A stretch of DNA of 64,000 nt from Haliclona indistincta (taxonomy: Eukaryota; Porifera; Demospongiae; Haplosclerida; Chalinidae). How positions within the stretch are numbered: the first letter of the stretch is position 1; each line of letters begins with the position of its first letter. The notes under the pieces were generated by a model, which saw only the letters and a list, made by a program, of their open reading frames with translations, made no database searches and had not been told where the DNA came from. A program made the translations under genes and the position numbers. Shown here piece after piece: positions 36,401-47,400 of the stretch. The DNA lies in contig OZ024784.1 of NCBI GenBank assembly GCA_964017065.1, positions 13,435,152-13,499,151 on the forward strand, read 5' to 3'.

Positions 36401-37245
36401 GGCGGTGGTGGTGGTAAAATAGAAGAGCCAGGTCCTGGTGAAGAAGCAAGAGATGGTGAGAATGAACTAGCAGCTGGAAGCAGTGAATAAGTCATCATCG
36501 GAGGGCCTGAAACAAAGAATAGGCTACATTGATTCTTATGCAAATCACGGTTGTTCAATCAAGACATTTGCTACATTATAATCACTCACCTTGTGGCACT
36601 AATATTTCAGTTGGGCGCTGTATCCGCAATAGTTGTTCTTTTAGCTTCTTGTTCTTTTCTCTCTGTCGCTCGGTCTCTTCAGGGCTAGGAGGCTCCATCA
36701 TACTCCTGTAGCCAGGAGTAGTAAAAGAGACAGAACGTGGAGGAGACTGTGCTGGCAGGTCACAGCTGTGTTCAGGCTGCCATAGACGTGGTAGCAACTG
36801 AAGTGACTTCATTTGATCAGTGAGCTGCTCTATGGACTTCCTCTGCAGCGACAGAAAAATCAACAAGTACATGTGACACATCTCTCTTTCTGATAAACAA
36901 GACACACACACACACACACCTGGACTCTAGTAATCTGCCTATGATTGCGCAATGTGGAGTACACAGTCTGCAGTGGTGGTGGTTTCATTGGACTCCTGGA
37001 GGTTATGCAGTAGTAAACTAATACAACGTAGCAGATGTTAACACCACCTTCCAAACTGCCTAATACTTTCGTGTCTAAACTCTAGCTCAGCATCTAGCTG
37101 ACAGTTCACCTCCCTGTGAACAAAACACGAGAATAAAGCAAAAGTGTATAGTTATGAATGTACCTCAGTTTTTGTTCTAGCTGAGTGAAGTGGTTTCTTA
37201 TGTCATTTAATCTCCTAGTATTGTGAGGATCTAGAGGCTGCAACT

Positions 37246-37297
<52 letters not shown>

Positions 37298-40200
37298 GTT
37301 ACGAAGGTCTGAAGAGATGGATCAGTTTACCCTGAGTAGCATGAGGTGTTTAGTGTCTGTGGTTTTCTGTAGTCGAATTCTACAGAAGAGCAAGCAACTA
37401 AATGGCAATGCAAGCATAGTCGATATCAGTACCTAGATCCTTCCGATAGTTCAAAACCCTTCAGTACCTTGTCACCAACAGCACCCACTCTACCTTCCAG
37501 TTCCTGATAAAACGAGTAAAATTTTCATTTTTACTTTTAGTGAAACTGCAATCATTTTATTGCCCACATTATGGCTAGGTGATTCAGATCTAAGTGTACC
37601 TTAGTCTGATCAATAATCTGCATTGCTGTCTCCTTAAGATCATCTAATCCCTTCACAAGTGTACCCATGGCATCCTCCATTGAGCCAAGCTGAGGAATTA
37701 TCCTCATCCTCTCCTCCTCAGCGTCTTGAGGAAGATTCAACTTGTCCACAGCATCCTCCGTGAGCTCATTCATGTCTATGACAAACTTTTCAATCTAACA
37801 AATCAAGAGAGAGCACAGTCAGTATTATAGTAATGTCACAAGGTTACCTCTTGTTCGATGAGGTTGGTAAAGGAAGCATCAAATTTCTCCTGTACATGAG
37901 AAGGTAATGGTGCAGCAGCAGCAGCAGTAGGACGAGCTTGTTGCTGTGTTACTGGAGCAGCACTGGATGTAGTGGTGGTAAGAGGAGGAGGCTTGGTAGG
38001 AATAGTAGTAGGTGAGTTAGTAGTGAGTGGCGGCTTACTAACAGCTGAAACTGAATGGGCACCACTTTGCTGTTGCTGTATCTGCTGTTGTCGCTGTATA
38101 TGCTGTTGCTGTATCTGCTGTTGTTGCTGCATTTGCTGTTGCCGTTGCATCATTTGAAGCTGCACTTGCTGTTGCTGATGCACTTGCTGTTGTTGTTGCT
38201 GCTGTATCATTTGCTGCTGAACTTGCTGTTGTTGTTGTTGCCGCTGCATCATTTGCTGCTGAACTTGTTGTTGCTGCATGTGCTGCTGTTGTTGCCGCTG
38301 CATCATTTGAAGCTGCACTTGTTGTTGTTGTTGCTGAACTTGCTGTTGTTGCTGCTGAACTTGCTGTTGTGATGTCCTCTGTGCCTGTTGGAGAGAGGGC
38401 TGCTGTGTGAGTGGAGTCGAGCTAAGAGGAAGGATGGTGATGGGAGACATCTGAGGCGGAAGATTAGCAGCTGTAGCTATTGAATCTTGAGGCTTCTGTA
38501 TAGTAGAAAGGCTCAACCCTCCTCCCTCAGCAGAAGGAGACTTCAACAAAGCTGGAGCCAAGGAGCTAGCAGGTTGAGGAGTCACTTTGGGTAGCAACGA
38601 AAGAGGAGATTGTGCATTGGTGGTTGAACTAGCAATCCCTGGTTTGCCAGCTGTGATGCTAGCCTGGACAGCAGAAGCTGGTTGAGAAGCAGCACCCACA
38701 GAGGGCTTTGTGAGAAACGAGCTTACAGAAAACCCTAAACTACCTCCAGCAAAAGGACTAGGAGCTGTGCTACCAGAGGTAGATACCGAAGCTGGGTTAG
38801 TCGGATGCAAGGATGATAACAGTCCTTGTGTGGCAGGTTTAGACATTGCTAAGGCAGTTTGAGGAGGAACAGGACGAGGTTGAGTGGACATTGGTGCAAC
38901 ACTAGTAGCTGTAGGAGACATTGCTAAACCTCTTGTAAGCGGTTGAGTGGGACTGGTAGTCTGAGGAGGAGCAGGAAGAGGTTCAGGATGAATACTCAAT
39001 TCATTAATCTTATCAGGGGAACAACTGGTGTTGACAATGGTGTAAGGCATGATAATTCCCTCAGTTGAATAGATCAGAAGGAGAGGACAAGGAGGAAGAG
39101 ACAGCTCGTCGCCTAAACAGGGGAAGGACGAATACAGTGGTTACAACAAAAAATGGTAACTGACTGAGTTGTACAGGAGCAGTTGAGGTAAAATCTAGTG
39201 CCATGCCAGCCACATAACAATCATCATTAGTCTTAGCACAAAGAGGAACCTCTGGTCTTGCAGTACCTTCAAGGTTCCACTTCTCCCACTCCTGCATTAT
39301 AACATTCGTGCACTGAACTATAGTGTCTAGCCAAACACACACATACATTATTTGTTTGAGAGAGCACAGCCACTTCAATAGCACTGGATGACCCAATCAT
39401 CAGTAGCTTCCTACAATAGCATTTGAACACTAGGACTAGACACACACAACAATGACTGCTCACCAATTGGGTATGAAGTTAAACAGAAAATTATACACAT
39501 TAAATCCTGTACCACAGTGAACATCATCAAAATTAACAGGATTGAAGCCAGTTGATCCATTTGCATGCTAAAGAAAAGATATTAAGTTCAGAATTACACA
39601 GATAAAATTAATGAATGATAAAGAAATACATGTACAATTATAATGTACATGGGCAAAATTTTCACTTCACAGTACAAATCTAGTCTCGTTCTGCGGGAGA
39701 GGGTCATAGTGCGCTAGACTAGTACAAATCATGCACATCAGGAGCCTTTGGTCTTCGTACATAGCAATTTATAAAGGACCTAGAAAAGCGGATCAGGAGA
39801 GCAATGTTCGACGGCTGGCAGTAATCTATTTCTGGAGCCCACTGTTTTGATTTATTTTCTTTTTCAACATTCTAACCACAAAAATGACTGGGTTTTTTAT
39901 TATTAAGGCGGTGGGTACCCTTTCGCCCACACATTGTGAAATATCATTACAAGCTACAGTTAGGGTGGGCCTCACAGTACTACACAATACAGTGGAACCT
40001 TTCTAATCCGGACACCATTGGGACTTCAATTTTGTCCTGATTAACGGGGTGTCCTCTTTATAGTGGTGAAAATATACACTCGTCATTGATTAATGCCCAC
40101 ATTCGGTGTCCTTTAAAACGGGGCGTCCGCAATTCAGAGGTCCGGATTAGCGGGTTTCCACTGTACACGCTAATGGCATAGATCAAGTTCAGAATTTCGC

Positions 40201-42009
40201 ACCAGATGTTTAATGCTGTGTAGCAAACTTTTTTAGCCACTAGTACCTACTTGTAGCTTAACAACATGCGGAGGGCCTGATGAGGCTTTTCGAAATTTGC
40301 TCCTATAGGTATTTTAAGACTGTTAAAACGCGGGTCTTTCCGCTCATCAACGATAACTCGCGACTCGAGGATAATAGCGAAAAAGCACTCCGTCAAGCCC
40401 TCGGTAACATCCTTAGCTTGAAGCTTTGCATTTTTATAGACCTGCTACCGCTAAACGTCAAGAAATCTGGTGCAAAAAATTGCTACAGCATTTCGGGGAT
40501 CGTGTGCACTTCGCGCTTTATAGATTCCACTGAAAGTTGCTGGCAAAGCAGGGACGCACGTCAACATGCTTCACAGCAAGCTTCGCACTACATGGCCGTC
40601 TCTGTGAAAAGTTTTGGGCAAAAGAATTTGGCTCATTAATATTCATATTGAAAGGGTACCCGCCACCTTAACCTTACTGTGAGTAGGATCACACAGGTAG
40701 TGATAGGAGGCAGGCCACTGCTAGCAGAAGGGGCATCAAGAGGACTGTACATGACTGCAAATTCACGAGTACTGATCCAGAACAGATTAGCAACTGGAGC
40801 AAAGTAGGATACCGATACAATGCAGTTTCAGCAAACAACACACCTTGCTCCTCATCTCTGAATATATCAGGACAACCAAACTCCTTCTTCTTGCTCAAGT
40901 CCTAGTGAAACATGTATATAAGGGTAAAGGGTTGTGTGTGTGTGTACTCACTTGTCCTAACTGAGCAACACGACCATTCTTCAAACCTACAGCAAGTTGC
41001 TTGCCCTTGGGACTCCAACACACTTGAAGAAATAGAAGAAAAAGAGAAGCGATGAGTGCTAGTAACTAGTCTACTCACAGGAGGTGGCCCCTATTGGTGA
41101 GGATCTGGTGACTCTAGCTGAGCTGTCTACAACATCAACCAGAAGCACATCTCCTGATGATAAGCATAGTGCCAATAATGACGGCACAGTTGATGGATTC
41201 CACTGAGCACCAACAACTAAAATTGAACAAGGCTAACAATGGATTCAGAGTTTGTTTTGACCACCAACCTGCAACATGGTCTGTCGTAGTCTTTTGTGGT
41301 TCAAAAGAGCAGAGAGGACTTGTCTTTCCCTACAATAAACAAGCACGTTGAAACAAAATTATTGTTATGCATGTCTAATTGCACTCGGAGTCGGGTGACC
41401 AGTCAATGCTAACATTCCCAACTAAGTCACATAATTATACTGCAGGCTAATAATCGCTTTCTGTTTCTCTAACCTGTGCTAGCTGAACAATGTTGTATAT
41501 AAGGACTGTAAAGGCTGCTTTAGGACTGACACAGTCAGACAAACAGACACTGAGTATGGTCTCATTAGAGGAAAGACTCAAGATGAGAGGAGAGGATGGT
41601 AGCCTGACAAAAGTAGCCTTGAGAGCAGACTCTGGTGCTAGTAGAATACACCACAACTAATAGCACCTTACTAAGCATTCTACTCTCTTACCAGTTGTCT
41701 TCTTAAACTCATCTTTGCTGGCGATATCATTAAGTACAGCTGTTTTGAACACACGTAATCCTGTAGAGCAATGATAAATCCAATATTATTACAATCCCTG
41801 AAACAACATACCATCATTGCACCCAACAACTGTCAACCCGTATTTATTTGAAACAACCAGGAGAGAGACACGACGAGAACTGCAGTCGACAGGAGGACCA
41901 ACTTGAACCTTCCTTACCTGTGTAAACAACAGGTCCTGCAGAGAAGACAACCAAAGCTAGCACTTCATAGAAACTATCAAGAGAATACCTTGACGTCCTT
42001 TTCTGTCAT
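33441..42009 (-). CDS. NUP214: Nucleoporin NUP214 (nuclear pore cytoplasmic face)
   Basis: About twenty exons. The N-terminal beta-propeller starts MTEKDVKDLLFTQVRKVQV and has VSLLVVSNKYGLTVVGCNDG (human: [20 protein letters not shown]), WNPSTVPSLLALCLSSGDV, and CVCWSPKGKQLAVGLKNGRV, nearly identical to the human blade CWSPKGKQLAVGKQNG. Then EWEKWNLEGTARPEVPL and PLLLIYSTEGIIMPYTIVN end the propeller, which docks the RNA helicase DDX19. Ser/Pro/Gln linkers and a coiled-coil region (about 36580-37830) follow. The C-terminal half is a very long Ser/Thr/Pro exon (34370-36510) and short exons with sparse FG motifs (FVFGSNPN, GFGVSPVFGSGSPMFGSG, STGFGQL). FG density is low compared with vertebrates. 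One intron holds nested mobile elements. Confidence 0.92.
35880..36180 (-). repeat. Coding tandem repeat of about 13 residues in NUP214
   Basis: About nine imperfect copies of RPPGSQPLSQPIV (about 36-42 bp each) lie in the Pro/Ser-rich exon of NUP214. Copies vary in length by three codons (with or without QP), indicating in-frame slippage. No FG dipeptides are in this block. Confidence 0.9.
37252..37290. repeat. (GA)n microsatellite
   Basis: An uninterrupted run of GA dinucleotides in an intron of NUP214, at the acceptor side on the minus strand where it reads as a pyrimidine tract (TC)n. Confidence 0.97.
38073..38395 (-). repeat. Poly-glutamine-rich coding repeat in NUP214
   Basis: CAG/CAA-rich codons give runs of Q broken by M, V, H, L and R (for example VQLQMMQRQQQQ, repeated). 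About 100 residues are affected. It is in frame with flanking NUP214 sequence and lies between the propeller and the coiled coil. Confidence 0.95.
39904..40670. mobile_element. About 770-bp non-autonomous DNA element in a NUP214 intron
   Basis: The left end TAAGGCGGTGGGTACCCTTT and right end AAAGGGTACCCGCCACCTTA are inverted copies with one mismatch. The interior contains an open frame (40280-40639, about 119 codons) with no recognised domain, and a second element nested at 39990-40163. Target duplication is not clear because the flanks are AT-rich. Confidence 0.8.
39990..40163. mobile_element. pogo/Tigger-like MITE nested inside the larger element
   Basis: Termini CAGTGGAACCTTTCTAATCC (39990 on) and GGATTAGCGGGTTTCCACTG (ending 40163) are inverted copies, flanked on both sides by TA. 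CAGTGGAACC with a downstream CTAATCCGGA is the style of pogo/Tigger-superfamily termini, whose target is TA. At 174 bp it has no coding capacity. Confidence 0.85.
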
Positions 42010-42833
42010 TTTGACCTCAGGATGCACTCGTGCTATAAGAATTGAAAGAGTTAAAAATAATTCCTGTCTCCCGCGCATAGATCACGTGAGTATATAATCA
42101 CGTGACTGACAAGTGGTTCAGTAGCGATAGCAACGGGTACGGATAAACAATGACATGCAGCTGCTATGCAACAACACATCCAGTAAGCGCGCGTATCTCA
42201 TACGCGCGCGCTCCAAATAAAACGCGCGTTTTGACCTGCAGCAGCTGCATTAATTTTTAGTAGCCATTAATTATTTTACGATCCATTAATTTTTTGTTTG
42301 TGATTTGCAGTATTGCTGTCATTGTCATTGTAATGCACTGCAGCACTGTGCAGGGACATGTAGCCTGCCAGTTCCAAATGCACAGTAGAAAATTGTAATA
42401 ATAATAAGGTCCATCTCTCGAACAAGCAATCGAGCACTGTGACACTCTAGTGTCTATGCATTCATTCAGATAGCACTATTGCACTTTATTTTAAAAATAG
42501 GATGATATTATTGATGAGGCAGAGTCAGACAGACATATTTTATACAAGTCAGTTAAAGTGATGGGCACTTGGAAATAATAATGAAGAGAGTAGAGAGGGC
42601 GGTATGAGAAGTTTGGGGTGGAGTGATAAACAACCAAGCAGAGTATGTAGACTGTATGTCATTGGATAATACATGATTGTGGTTATCGTCTGGTGTAGGG
42701 TGTCACTCTAGGGGTGTGTTCACACAGTACATGCCGCATGGGCGGAGAAGAGTGAGGGTGGAGTAGTAGTAGTTGTTGTTGTTGTGGTGCACTGCAAGTG
42801 TTATGTCATAGTGGTCTGGCTGTGTTTGTCATC
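42010..42833. other. Intergenic region between NUP214 start and cyclin J stop
   Basis: The first 200 bp upstream of NUP214 are CpG-rich with CACGTGA elements (42083 and 42101), probably its promoter. The middle is AT-rich. The last 300 bp should hold the cyclin J 3' untranslated region, with (GTT)n near 42772. No further gene was recognised. Confidence 0.5.
42187..42209. repeat. CpG palindrome upstream of NUP214
   Basis: GCGCGCGTAT - CTC - ATACGCGCGC is a perfect 10-bp inverted repeat with a 3-base spacer, and another CGCGCG follows at about 42233. It is the most CpG-dense spot nearby, about 180 bp upstream of the NUP214 start codon, so it could be a promoter element. Confidence 0.9.
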
Positions 42834-44235
42834 TTAGTGAGGGGCTGTGTCATGATGTTGTAGTCTGCATTGGGACAGAAAGGAAAAGTACTTGGTAATG
42901 GTTGTGTTCATTCATGATTGCTTCCTCATGCAGTGAGTAAAAGACAATCGACAGACATGAAAAGACCAAACAAACCTTAGAAGACTGCTGACAATTGGAG
43001 AGAGGTCTTCCAGTGAATATGATGTTATTTCTTGTAGTTTGGTTCCCCATGCATTGTGAAATTGGCAGTACACTCTTGTGGCGCACACAGCTGCTGCAGC
43101 AAGTTGTGATGGTTTGTAGTGGAGGTACTCTTCTTCTGTAAACATGAAGGGAAGGTGGTACCAAGTGATGTAAGGCTGTTGACAGCACTAGTAATTGAAT
43201 TCAAATGTCAAACTGCACAGTAACAACCATGAATTTTATTAAACATGTGTGTCCATGATGCTGTTGCTATGTAACTGACAGCATGGTGACAGGTACCATA
43301 TCTTACCTCTGAGTGTGTTTTCAACAAAGAAAGCACAGTACTGTTTCATTTGAAGCTTCAGTGTTTGACACTCCCAGTCATCCATGGCTGAGCACAGGTC
43401 CTCCTTTATACTCTGGTGCAGATAGTAGTCAGTAAAGTGGGCAGCAGTGGGATGAGAGACACTCCACTTGAAAACTCTGAGCAGATAGATTTCCATGGCT
43501 TTGAATTCTTCTCGTGTGTAGTAGTCTGGTCGTCCAAATTGTGCAGCTTGTTGAAGAGATTCGATAGTGGGCAGATGGTCATCAGGTTCTTCAAATTTGG
43601 CTGTAAACAATAGTGAGCATGGATAAAAAACAACGCTTATCATGTCTACTATCGTTATTTTTGTCACATGTGTAGGAGTGCAGAATTGCTTACAACACTA
43701 GGATAAGGCACACACTCATACCTGCAACAAGGAGACTCGTGAGAGCAACTAATTTGAGCCTATAGTCCATCACAGCATGGCCATCCATGAAGTGGTCCAT
43801 CAATCTCACTGCAAGAAAGCGAGTACCAGTGGAAATTTTTGCATGTTTGCAAACCAACGAGACGTATTCAACGAGTTCTCTTCTTCTATGCAATTGAGGA
43901 GATCTCATATATAGTTCGCCCAATTTACACTCTCTGGTTCTCAAAGTTTTGTGCACGTCTGCAGCGATGGCGCTCTCCCACCACGCAGGTGCCTGAGCGA
44001 GTGGGGATGGGCTGGCTGATGGCTTGTTCTGCGGTCTCGATGCTACACCGCAACTATTTTCTAATGTCGATCGGGTTGTGATGGAACTTTTGTTGCCAGG
44101 GATCGGGTAGACTTGTGTATTTGCACTATGCAGCTGCAACCATGGTCCAGTTTCGATGAACATCGGTGCTTCTTGAAGATACGTGCAAGTTGGTAGCACA
44201 GTTGGAGGGTAGCATTCGACTGCGCAGGCCATCAT
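42834..44235 (-). CDS. CCNJ: Cyclin J
   Basis: Four exons. Exon 1 carries a Ser/Pro N-terminal extension and then WWESAIAADVHKTLRTRECK and RLMDHFMDGHAVMDYRLKLV, matching the first cyclin box of cyclin J (W..QLAADIHQALR.KELK; DLFMDRYDI...LHLVALS). Exon 2 has AKFEEPDDHLPTIESL, YYTREEFKAMEIYLLRVFKW and SHPTAAHFTDYYL (cyclin J: SKFEEKEDSVPKLEQL; LPTAAHFIEYYL). Exon 3 gives EEEYLHYKPSQLAAAAVCAT, the second box. A short last exon reads LQHHDTAPH. Cyclin J is an unusual cyclin implicated in early embryonic and cell-cycle control. The start is the first ATG of an ATG ATG pair at 44235. The protein ends soon after the second box, shorter than vertebrate forms. Confidence 0.88.
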
Positions 44236-44452
44236 CACTCATGAAAATTCGAGTCCACTTGATTTGAATTTGAAAGACGGACTAAAGCAACTGCACAGAA
44301 AGGTAAGACAGCCTAACTCTTCATGCATGCTACTTATAATCGCGTTTCCCCGCGCGCGCTCTGAGCGCGTTATTACGCATCCAAGCAACGACTACCGTAA
44401 TTGATCGAATTAATATTTTTAGATCAGCTGTGAAATTTTGTAGTTCTTCAAA
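44236..44452. promoter_or_regulatory. Bidirectional promoter region, cyclin J / SNM1A
   Basis: These 217 bp separate the two start codons. A CpG-dense core (CCCCGCGCGCGCTCTGAGCG near 44349-44368) lies in the middle, as in the NUP214 upstream region. There is no TATA box. Confidence 0.4.
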
Positions 44453-47400
44453 ATGGCGGATGAGTCGGCGATCGTGGATGGCTCCTCTCAGAGAAAGAGA
44501 ATGAGATTGTGTCTATCAAGGAAACGAAAATTCGAGATTTCTACAAGAGTTGTTCACAGAGAAACATGCATTGATGTTGATTTGTCTAAACCACCCAGTG
44601 AGGAACTCCTTTCTGTTCCAGCTTCAAGTAGCCATGAAGATATTAGTGGATGTGGTCCTGCTTTAGTTAGCACTACTTTACCACAAGCTACTGATACCAG
44701 TACCTGTATGGAATCAGTCTCAAAGTCATCTGGCATGTCTCCCTTTACAACAATTTCTAGTGTGCCCAGGCAACCTGTGGCTTGCTGGCAAAAACCAGTT
44801 TTAAGACCAAATATTACGAACACAAATCAGACTAAGCTCTCAAGTTTTTTTCACTTGCCCATCACCAAGGTGCAAAGCAATCTTTCTAGTAAAGAGGTGC
44901 ATAGTAGTACGTCTAGCAGATGTGGTCCAAATAGTGAGCATAGCCAACAGACTAATCACTGTGAGGATCATCATAACATGGACAATGATGATGATGATGA
45001 CTGGATGTTCACTGATGCTGAACTCATTGAGGCACTAAATCAATCAGATAACGCTGAACATTCATCTTCTGGTCTCCCATTGTCTGCTGGTTTCTCCAGC
45101 ACTGTTTCAACTAATAAACCAGTTTTGAGATCGTCCAGTGGTTCTCGGCCTCCTCCTAGTGCTCGGCCTCCTCCTAGTGCTCAATCAGTAGCAAAAGCAT
45201 CTGGTCGTTATAATAAATATAAGCGACAGTGTCCATTGTACAAGTGGATCCCAGGTAAAATTTTATTATGTCCCAACCTATTAGTTTTCTTAATTTCCAG
45301 GAACTAATTTTACAGTTGATGCATTCAGCTATGGAACGATACCACAATGTACTGCTTACTTTCTTAGTCATTTCCACTATGATCACTACCAGGGATTGAC
45401 CAGGTATTTCAAACACGACATCTACTGTAGTCAGGTATGTCGTGACTTAATGGTCTGCTGTTTTTGCCTGAGTGCAGTAGTAATAATTTTCAAGTGGGGT
45501 ACACTGTGTGTGGTTGACAGTTTTCCTGTCTTCCACAGGCTACTGGTAATCTTGTGGTATCACAGTTGAAAGTTGATTCCTCTCTTGTTCATACTCTTCC
45601 TCTAAACTCTCCTGTGACTGTTAATGGTGTTGAGGTACTGCTGCTAGATGCCAATCAGTAAGAACTCATCTTACACATTTGACTTCATCTTTGTGTACTT
45701 CATAATAATGCTATTGCAGTAAATCATCAACTGTCTTATTGTCTGTATTTATAGTAGTCTTCTTTCCTTCTTGCAGTTGTCCTGGATCAGTAATGTTTCT
45801 GTTCAAATTATCCAATGATGTGTGTCATTTACACACAGGTACGATGGGCACCAAGCCACTAACCTTATTGTTTCATGTTTTTTTAGGAGACTTCAGAGCA
45901 TGCAAGTCCATGCAGCATTGTCCTTCTATTGCTAGATGTCGTGTAGACACTCTTTTCTTAGACACCACGTGAGTATCTTGAGTATCATTTCTCTTGCTAC
46001 CACTTCTCTACAGATACTGTTCTTCACAATATGATTTTCCCACTCAAGAGAGTGTAGTACAGTTTGCTGTTGATCGCACACTTCAATTCCTCGCTAGTAA
46101 ACCAACAACTCTAGTTGTCTGTGGAACATACACTATAGGAAAAGAGAAGATATTTCTAGGTCAGTAAAATAGGAAAGTGGGATAACACATTCTAGGTTCA
46201 AACTTGAACATTTGAATAATGTGTTATGGCACAGATCCCTCCCGCTGTGTGGCTAACAAGGATTGTTGATAGAAGGATCCTTATCCTCTCTGTCCTCTGG
46301 GCAGGCTAAACCCTCCTCTCTCTCAACTAACACTTTTGAAAGTTTGGGGTGGTTCTAGCTGACCAGACAGGGCAGTTAGTTGCCCACAGTACTTAGCTAC
46401 CATTGTGATGGGGAGTAGCTAGCCCTCCTCACGAGTGGCTGTGGCTGGTACTATGTTGACAGTGGCAGGGTACTGGTGTGCTAATGTATACATCCAGAAT
46501 GGTAGTGCCTCCTTACTGGCTGTACTAGGATAGTAGTGCCTTCCATGCATAACGTACTGGTAGATCAGGTACTAGAATAGTCATTACTAGTACTTCTAGT
46601 CGACTAGTGCTAGTACCTTCTAGTCGACTAGGATAGTAGTACCTCCTAGTTGACTAGGATAGTAGATTAGTAGTACCTTCTAGTCGACTAGGATAGTAGT
46701 ACCTCCTAGTTGACTAGGATAGTAGATTAGTAGTACCTTCTAGTCGACTAGGATAATAGTACCTTCTAGTTGACTAGGGTAATAGTACCTTCTAGTTGAC
46801 TAGGATAATAGTACCTTCTAGTTGACTAGGATAATAGTACCTTCTAGTTGACTAGGATAATAGTACCTTCTAGTTGACTAGGATAATAGTACCTTCTAGT
46901 TGACTAGGGTAATAGTACCTTCTAGTTGACTAGGATAATAGTACCTTCTAGTTGACTAGGATAATAGTACCTTCTAGTCGACTAGTCCTAGTACCTTCTA
47001 GTCGACTAGTCCTAGTACCTTCTAGTCGACTAGTCCTAGTACCTTCTAGTCGACTAGTCCTAGTACCTTCTAGTCGACTAGTCCTAGTACCTTCTAGTCG
47101 ACTAGTCCTAGTACCTTCTAGTCGACTAGTCCTAGTACCTTCTAGTCGACTAGTCCTAGTACCTTCTAGTCGACTAGTCCTAGTACCTTCTAGTCGACTA
47201 GTCCTAGTACCTTCTAGTCGACTAGTCCTAGTACCTTCTAGTCGACTAGTTCTAGTACCTTCTAGTCCACTAGTAGTGCTAGCATCTTCTAGTCAACTAC
47301 AATTGTATCTCCTAGTCAACTACAATTGTATCTCCTAGTCAACTACATGTCCTAGATACACTTTAACTTGTTGTTTCTTAACCACTGTCTAGTACTGGTG

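Noticed and set aside
38055..38372. Plus-strand frame rich in Leu and Cys
   Set aside because: Antisense of the NUP214 glutamine-coding repeat.
46600..47270. CRISPR-like array of short regular repeats
   Set aside because: Units are directly adjacent with no unique spacers, and the DNA is eukaryotic; it is a satellite.
46952..47338. Plus-strand frame of repeated VPSSRLVL
   Set aside because: It is the 24-bp satellite read in one frame, inside a non-autonomous element in an intron, with no flanking coding sequence.
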